The notes beneath the pieces are model-generated. The model was not told where the DNA came from. It was given only the letters and a program-made list of their open reading frames with translations, and made no database searches. The position numbers were made by a program, and so were the translations under genes. From Oscillospiraceae bacterium (GTDB lineage Bacteria; Bacillota; Clostridia; Oscillospirales; CAG-272): a DNA stretch of 64,000 nt. Shown here in pieces: positions 59,598 to 64,000 of this stretch (its first letter is position 1; the number at the start of each line of letters is the position of its first letter). The DNA is taken from positions 1-64,000 of the forward strand of contig SVTY01000003.1 of NCBI GenBank assembly GCA_015063535.1. Direction: 5' to 3'.

Positions 59598-59963
59598 TTA
59601 TTTCGGCTTTCCCCGTGAGAACAGTGCCGCAAGATAGCCGAAGCACAGAGCGGCGGCGGTTCCCGCAGCGGCGGCGGTCAAGCCCCCCGTCAAAGCACCC
59701 AATAATCCGTTCTCGTCCACGGCGGCACGGATGCCCTTGGCGATCAGAAAGCCAAAGCCGGTCAGCGGCGTGGTCGCTCCCGCTCCCGCAAATTCCACCA
59801 GCGGCGCATATAGCCCCACCGCACCGAGGATCACGCCCGCCACCACATAGCCCACCAAAATGCGGGCAGGGGACAGAGAGGTCTTATCCAACAAAATTTG
59901 AGCGATCACGCAAAAAGCGCCGCCCACCAAAAACGCCCAAATATAGTCCAAGATCCAATCCAT
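59598..59963 (-). CDS. spoVAE: stage V sporulation protein AE
   Basis: A 121-residue membrane protein with about four helices (WAFLVGGAFCVIAQILLDKT at the start, then PARILVGYVVAGVILGAVGLY). It is part of the SpoVA channel that moves dipicolinic acid into the forespore and out at germination. It starts 5 bases after the spoVAD stop. The alanine-rich C-terminal helix resembles SpoVAEb-type proteins. Confidence 0.92.
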   Translation of the reverse strand: MDWILDYIWAFLVGGAFCVIAQILLDKTSLSPARILVGYVVAGVILGAVGLYAPLVEFAGAGATTPLTGFGFLIAKGIRAAVDENGLLGALTGGLTAAAAGTAAALCFGYLAALFSRGKPK

Positions 59964-59968
59964 GAGCG

Positions 59969-60982
59969 TTACCCCCTTTCTACATAGGCTTCATTGCCGA
60001 TCCGAAGCAGATGAGCCACGGCGGGGATCGCCTGCCCCTGCTGAATACTGGCAGGGCTCATCATCGCACCCGTGCCGAGGAGCAGGATCTGCCGCAACTC
60101 TCCCCGCTCCAAGCGGGGATACAAATGAGAGGCAAGCACCACCGCCGAGCAACCGCAGCCTGAGCCGCCGCTGTGCATGTCCTGCTTTTTTCGGTCATAG
60201 ATCATCATTCCGCAATCGTTGTAGCGGCTTCGGATATCCAAGCCCTCTGCCAATAGCAGCTCACAAAGGATCGAGCCGCCCTCAAAGCCCAGATCTCCCG
60301 TCACGATCAGATCAAATTCCTCCGGCTTATAATCGCTGTACCGAAAATAGCGCAACAGCGTATCCGCCGCCGCAGGAGCCATGGCGGCGCCCATGTTGGA
60401 GGCGTCGTTGATGCCCTTTTCCACCACGATCCCGGGCAGGGCTTCGGTGATCCGAACCCGTCCCGACCGCCGAACGAGGAAGGCGCCCGAGCCGGTCACC
60501 GTCCATTGAGCGGTAGGGGAACGCTGTGCGCCGTATTCCAGCGGCGTGCGGTACTGCCGCTCTGCCGAGCAGTAATGCGAGGAGGTCACGGCGGCAGCAG
60601 TGGTGAAATATCCCGCCGAGGTCATCATGGCGGCAAGCATCAGCCCCTCTGCTGCCGTGGAGCAGGCGCCGTACAGCCCAAAATAGGGAATATCAAAATC
60701 CAACAACCCATAGGAGGAACCGACACATTGATTCAGCAGATCCCCCGCAAACAGCACATCCACCTCCCGTTCGGATGCCGCCGCCTTGGCAAGAGCGGTG
60801 TTGAAGGCAAGCCGTTGCATCTCGCTTTCCGCCTTTTCCCATGTTTTCATACCGAATTTGTCGGTCGAGTCGTGTAGATCAAAGCAATCGCCCAAGGGGC
60901 CTTCATATTCGTACTTTCCCACGACCGATGCTGCCGATACGATCGCCGCCCCGCCTTCAAATTTCAAGATCTTGTTTTGCAC
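59969..60982 (-). CDS. spoVAD: stage V sporulation protein AD
   Basis: A 337-residue thiolase-fold protein that binds dipicolinic acid in the SpoVA complex on the spore inner membrane. It shows the thiolase-like GACSTAAEGLMLAA nucleophile region, GDLLNQCVGSSYGL, and a final HSGGSGCGCSA and GTGAMMSP stretch. Length matches the family. In most spore formers spoVAC precedes it; here the upstream 130 bases contain only promoter-like DNA and a divergent epimerase gene. Confidence 0.95.
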   Translation of the reverse strand: MQNKILKFEGGAAIVSAASVVGKYEYEGPLGDCFDLHDSTDKFGMKTWEKAESEMQRLAFNTALAKAAASEREVDVLFAGDLLNQCVGSSYGLLDFDIPYFGLYGACSTAAEGLMLAAMMTSAGYFTTAAAVTSSHYCSAERQYRTPLEYGAQRSPTAQWTVTGSGAFLVRRSGRVRITEALPGIVVEKGINDASNMGAAMAPAAADTLLRYFRYSDYKPEEFDLIVTGDLGFEGGSILCELLLAEGLDIRSRYNDCGMMIYDRKKQDMHSGGSGCGCSAVVLASHLYPRLERGELRQILLLGTGAMMSPASIQQGQAIPAVAHLLRIGNEAYVERG

Positions 60983-61022
60983 GCTTCCTCTCCTTTTTTT
61001 GATGGATCAAAAATTCTACAGA

Positions 61023-61051
61023 TATTATTTGCAAAAACTTGTTGAATATAC
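61023..61051 (-). promoter_or_regulatory. possible forespore (sigma-G/F) promoter of spoVAD
   Basis: Minus-strand GTATA (61051-61047), 15-base spacer, CAAATAATA (61031-61023), near the forespore pattern GYATA / CATAATA. The match is loose, and it overlaps the divergent sigma-A promoter region. Confidence 0.35.
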
Positions 61052-61080
61052 TTGAATTTCCCTGTTGCGGATGATATAAT
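61052..61080 (+). promoter_or_regulatory. promoter of the aldose epimerase gene
   Basis: TTGAAT (61052-61057), 17-base spacer ending TGA, TATAAT (61075-61080). Confidence 0.75.
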
Positions 61081-61112
61081 AGATATAAATACAATATTGA
61101 AAGAGGTGTCCT

Positions 61113-61985
61113 ATGCTTTATACCTTAAAAAACGAGAGCTTGACCGTAACCGTATCCGATATGGGAGCCGAGCTTCTTTCGGTTCGCAGTGCCGAAGGCT
61201 GTGAATATATTTGGCAGGGAGATGCCGCCTATTGGAAGGGGCATGCGCCCTTGATGTTCCCGATCTGCGGCAGACTCATTGATGGCAAATATACGTGGGA
61301 GGGAAAGACGTATGAGATGAATCTTCACGGCTTTGCCCGCCGTACCGCCTTTTCGCTGGATGCGCAGACCGAAAGCACCCTGTGCCTGACCCTGCGTTCC
61401 GATGAGGAAACACGGAAGTGCTACCCCTTTGACTTTGTGCTGACCGTGGAATATACCCTGACGGGACGGGAGCTTTGCGCCTCCGTTTCGGTTAAAAATG
61501 CGGGAGAGGGTCTGCTTCCCGCCACCCTTGGCTTCCACCCGGGCTTCAACGTGCCGCTGGACGGCGGATGCTTTGCGGATTGGTATGTGGAGTTTGAAAA
61601 CCCCGCCAGCCCCGACAAGCTGTTGCTGTCCGAGACCTGCTTTATTACAGGTCGCAAGGAAGCGTTTCCCTTGGAGGACGGACGGATCCTCCGCCTGCGT
61701 CACGACCTGTTCGATAATGATGCCATCTTCCTGTCCCGTACGGATTCCTGTGCCACCCTGCGCTCCGACAAGAGTGATCGCTTTGTGACCTTCCGCTATC
61801 CCGATATGCCTTATCTCGGCTTTTGGCATGCGCCGAAGACCGAAGCTCCCTATGTGTGCATCGAGCCCTGGTGCGGCTTGCCCGACTTCGACGGCAAATC
61901 GGGAGACTTCGCCACCAAATGCGACATGTTCCGCCTGCTTGCGGGGCAAACGGTATCCAGAGGATATTCGATTTTGTTCGGCTGA
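61113..61985 (+). CDS. aldose 1-epimerase family protein (LacX-like)
   Basis: A 290-residue mutarotase-fold protein. Landmarks are YIWQGDAAYWKGHAPLMFPI at the start, LHGFARR (conserved His), LGFHPGFN (second His) and CIEPWCGLPD (catalytic Glu). It interconverts alpha and beta anomers of a sugar or hexose phosphate. LacX-like members often sit alone, as here. Start ATG follows AAAGAGGTG. Confidence 0.9.
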   Translation: MLYTLKNESLTVTVSDMGAELLSVRSAEGCEYIWQGDAAYWKGHAPLMFPICGRLIDGKYTWEGKTYEMNLHGFARRTAFSLDAQTESTLCLTLRSDEETRKCYPFDFVLTVEYTLTGRELCASVSVKNAGEGLLPATLGFHPGFNVPLDGGCFADWYVEFENPASPDKLLLSETCFITGRKEAFPLEDGRILRLRHDLFDNDAIFLSRTDSCATLRSDKSDRFVTFRYPDMPYLGFWHAPKTEAPYVCIEPWCGLPDFDGKSGDFATKCDMFRLLAGQTVSRGYSILFG

Positions 61986-62059
61986 TTGGCGCCCGAAGGC
62001 ATAAGTCGTAAATTTTTTACAAAAAGAAAAATATTCCAAAAAATTCTTTTGCCGAACCC

Positions 62060-62088
62060 TTGACACGTCCTGCTTTTTTTGGTATAAT
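62060..62088 (+). promoter_or_regulatory. promoter of the lipoprotein gene
   Basis: TTGACA (62060-62065), 17-base spacer ending TGG, TATAAT (62083-62088), leaving a leader of about 115 bases. A short frame within the leader (62095-62277) overlaps the lipoprotein start in another frame and is not supported as a gene. Confidence 0.82.
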
Positions 62089-62209
62089 AATTTTATGTAT
62101 AAAAAGGAAGCAAAAAATCCCTTTTTTCGACAAGGCACAAAAGGGCATTTGAACTTTCAAAAGAAAAGAAGCGATAAAAAGAAAAGAAGAAACATGAAGG
62201 AGAAGGAAC

Positions 62210-62971
62210 ATGAAAAAATTTTTGGCGATCTTTTTGGCACTGGTAACGGTCACCGCTATTTTGCTGACCGCTTGTAATAAGAAGAAGGAGAACAACGACG
62301 ACGAGTTTGACGATACCGATCCCTTTGCGAATCAGTATTTGAACAATTCCAACATCGGAACCGGCACTTCCACCGACACCTCGTATGTTCCCGGCAATAA
62401 TGACAATGTAATCTTCGGCACATGGGTCACCAAAAACGATACCGTTTACGTATGCCATCCTACATACCTGCGGTATTCTACCTCCAATGGCGACAAATCC
62501 AGCCAAAGTGTGGAATTTGGCGCATCCTTGACTCGAATTGCCACCAACGGGACTTGGGATAAGGTTTCCTACAATGATGCCGAGTACTATGTATACAGCT
62601 ATTTGGTAACTCCCAACAAGGGCGATGTGACCTTTACCGCTATTACCGAGGATAATGTAACCAGTGTTATCAACAATGATACCACCGGCTCCAATCCCAC
62701 CCAGCTGAATCTGAGAACCACCCCCTGCTACGATGATGACTTGGATAACTTGGGTGCCTCTGCCTTGACCAAGACCATGACTACCGCTGAGGGCGTAGAG
62801 TTCAAGGTTATCGGAATCAACGAGACCAAGACCTGGGCAAAGGTATATTTCAAGGGTAAAGATGCTAGAGGCTTAGATATCGACGGAGAGTTCTATTGCC
62901 GTCCCAGCTATCTGGAGTACTTCAAGACGACCGATAGCGGCAACGGAACCGGCGGCGTCAATCCCGTATAA
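62210..62971 (+). CDS. lipoprotein with two SH3-like segments
   Basis: A 253-residue exported lipoprotein. A type II signal peptide ends in LLTAC, so Cys22 is lipidated. An acidic Asn/Thr/Gly-rich linker follows, then two similar beta-rich segments of about 80 residues (GTWVTKNDTVYVCHPTYLRY... and LNLRTTPCYDDD...), each like bacterial SH3 domains that bind cell wall or other polymers, and each ending near a YLxY motif. The tail is Gly/Asn-rich. Neighbours give no function. ATG follows AAGGAGAAGGAAC. Confidence 0.82.
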   Translation: MKKFLAIFLALVTVTAILLTACNKKKENNDDEFDDTDPFANQYLNNSNIGTGTSTDTSYVPGNNDNVIFGTWVTKNDTVYVCHPTYLRYSTSNGDKSSQSVEFGASLTRIATNGTWDKVSYNDAEYYVYSYLVTPNKGDVTFTAITEDNVTSVINNDTTGSNPTQLNLRTTPCYDDDLDNLGASALTKTMTTAEGVEFKVIGINETKTWAKVYFKGKDARGLDIDGEFYCRPSYLEYFKTTDSGNGTGGVNPV

Positions 62972-62990
62972 GAGAGTGTTTCAATTATTC

Positions 62991-63026
62991 AAAAAGGGTT
63001 CAGGACAAATGTCCTGAACCCTTTTT
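62991..63026 (+). terminator. terminator after the lipoprotein gene
   Basis: AAAAAGGGTTCAGGAC and GTCCTGAACCCTTTTT around AAAT: perfect 16-base stem. Confidence 0.9.
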
Positions 63027-63101
63027 TGTCAATTTAAAACACAGCCAAACTGCCATCGCAACAAATCTTTCTGTATTTCTCTACAAAAATGCCATAATCT
63101 C

Positions 63102-63130
63102 TTGACAAACGCTCGGCAAAAGCGTATAAT
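63102..63130 (+). promoter_or_regulatory. promoter of the right-edge gene
   Basis: TTGACA (63102-63107), 17-base spacer, TATAAT (63125-63130); this one lacks the extended TGN before the -10. Confidence 0.82.
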
Positions 63131-63175
63131 AGACTTACCATTTCGGTAAATCTATAATTATTACAAGGAGTATTT

Positions 63176-64000
63176 ATGGCAACCAAACCAGTTCTCGCAA
63201 ACCCGACCAAGGATCATCCGCTGTACGGGAAGTATACCCAAACGGCAATGATCAACAGAATCGTCAAGCTCGCAGTGCTTGCCGTGGTTATCATTTATTT
63301 GATAACCGTATTTTTCGCCCCCGTATTTACAGCGCATACCAAAGTGGAGGATGCGGATAAAAAAGTAGTATACGAAAAATCCGTTTCCTACACGATGTCC
63401 GAAGTACTTGCCGAGCAGAAAAAATTCAACGACGAGGAAGCATATTTCGAGGATGTTGAAGACAGTGTCAAGTATCTCAAGGACAAGGATTTTTCCGAGC
63501 TTGAGCGGATCAAGAACCTTGAAAAGGCAAACGACAAGATCAACGCATTTTTCACGACATCCGACTATGTTGCCAACACATTGAAGGAGATGGCTGACAA
63601 AAAGCCCGACGAATACATTGCATTGGCAACAAAAGCAGATGCGATCGAAGGCTACACAACCAATAATGAAGGCAAAAGGATCCCGAGAATTGATGGTTAC
63701 AAGGTAGCAGCCTACCTGACGGATATCGAAGAAAATAAGATCGCTATGCTTTCCAAGGTGTTTGATGCCGAGCTGGAAGCAAGAAACACCGACGGCTTGC
63801 GTGAATTCCTTTTGGGAGTAGAACAGCTTTCCGACGTTTACGCAGTAGGCTATTCCTCTGAGTACGAGGAAGCACTTGAGGAGCTTCAGGGCAAATATCT
63901 CGTAGCGGAGTATACGTTCAACGAGAAGCTTTGCGAGACCTTAAATGAGATCGCCGATGTCAACAAATTTATTCCCGCCTCTGCCATGACACAGAAGGTT
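63176..64000 (+). CDS. membrane-anchored coiled-coil-like protein, truncated by the window edge
   Basis: The open frame runs from an ATG after AAGGAG through the last base, 275 codons with no stop. About 30 residues (MATKPVLANPTKDHPLYGKY at the start) precede one membrane helix (LAVLAVVIIYLITVFFAPVF). The rest is a long acidic/lysine-rich helical region expected outside the cell (AEQKKFNDEEAYFEDVED, EEALEELQGKY). I recognise no domain. The gene continues off the window. Confidence 0.75.
   Translation, partial: MATKPVLANPTKDHPLYGKYTQTAMINRIVKLAVLAVVIIYLITVFFAPVFTAHTKVEDADKKVVYEKSVSYTMSEVLAEQKKFNDEEAYFEDVEDSVKYLKDKDFSELERIKNLEKANDKINAFFTTSDYVANTLKEMADKKPDEYIALATKADAIEGYTTNNEGKRIPRIDGYKVAAYLTDIEENKIAMLSKVFDAELEARNTDGLREFLLGVEQLSDVYAVGYSSEYEEALEELQGKYLVAEYTFNEKLCETLNEIADVNKFIPASAMTQKV

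Noticed and set aside
1..64000. CRISPR arrays, insertion sequences, prophage modules
   Set aside because: No direct-repeat/spacer series, transposase, integrase or phage structural gene is visible; the only accessory-looking patches are at 1-206, 38.2-38.7 kb and 55.5-55.7 kb.

Overview
The window reads as chromosomal DNA of a strictly anaerobic, endospore-forming member of the Clostridia, plausibly a gut Oscillospirales- or Lachnospiraceae-type organism. The lineage is inference. The reasons are SpoIIGA and sigma-E, SpoVAD and SpoVAE, pyruvate:ferredoxin oxidoreductase, a glycyl radical enzyme with its activase, 2-hydroxyacyl-CoA-dehydratase-type activase proteins, and many TTGACA/17 bp/TATAAT promoters. 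Both edges cut into unknown context, and the last gene runs off the right end.

Region 1 (279-15427, all minus strand) is a complete bacterial microcompartment (BMC) operon. In transcription order it encodes a B12-independent propanediol-dehydratase-type glycyl radical enzyme, its radical-SAM activase, a PduU/EutS-type shell protein, a PduV/EutP GTPase, a fuculose-phosphate-type class II aldolase, a GlcG/PduO-C domain protein, a zinc alcohol dehydrogenase, six BMC-H shell proteins, a BMC-P pentamer, PduS, a PduT-type Fe-S trimer, a DeoR regulator, acetate/propionate kinase, CoA-acylating aldehyde dehydrogenase and PduL. The expected pathway is fuculose- or rhamnulose-1-phosphate to lactaldehyde, to 1,2-propanediol, to propionaldehyde, then to propanol plus propionyl-CoA, propionyl phosphate, propionate and ATP. 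This resembles the GRM5 class of glycyl-radical microcompartments. A consensus promoter lies at 15399-15427, and a terminator at 207-238.

Region 2 (15.5-28 kb, plus strand) holds a UPF0316 membrane protein, glycerol kinase, the spoIIGA-sigE pair, a heterodimeric ABC exporter, a two-gene acyl-CoA-dehydratase-activase-like unit, MntP and a LURP-one-related protein. Region 3 (29-38.3 kb) holds PFOR, a GH13 glycosidase divergent from a frameshifted AraC gene, a CapD/PglF-type sugar-nucleotide dehydratase and a hemolysin III family protein. Region 4 (38.3-38.8 kb) is a small accessory patch: a Cro-like regulator with operator-like repeats, an array of small hairpins and tRNA-Ser(GGA).

Region 5 (39-54 kb) holds an ABC exporter with an unusual N-terminal zinc-ribbon domain paired with a DUF1854 protein, a PflA-like radical SAM protein, CinA, a giant MacB/FtsX-like ABC protein, a HAD phosphatase, an ECF S component with DUF1893, L31, HflX, a Kef-type antiporter and a SpoIIQ-like LytM protein. 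Region 6 (54.4-64 kb) holds a glycerophosphodiesterase-like gene, tRNA-Ser(TGA) preceded by a rearranged copy of its own 5' part, an AraC regulator, AsnA, AsnS, SpoVAD/SpoVAE, an aldose epimerase, an SH3-like lipoprotein and a truncated membrane protein.

The most noteworthy points are: a PduS/PduT electron-relay pair in a B12-free compartment whose activase has lost the usual ferredoxin domain; two mutually exclusive RNA hairpins between the hexamer and pentamer shell genes; near-identical BMC-H duplications; a shared targeting helix on five cargo proteins; the hairpin array near 38.6 kb; and the duplicated tRNA-Ser 5' segment.
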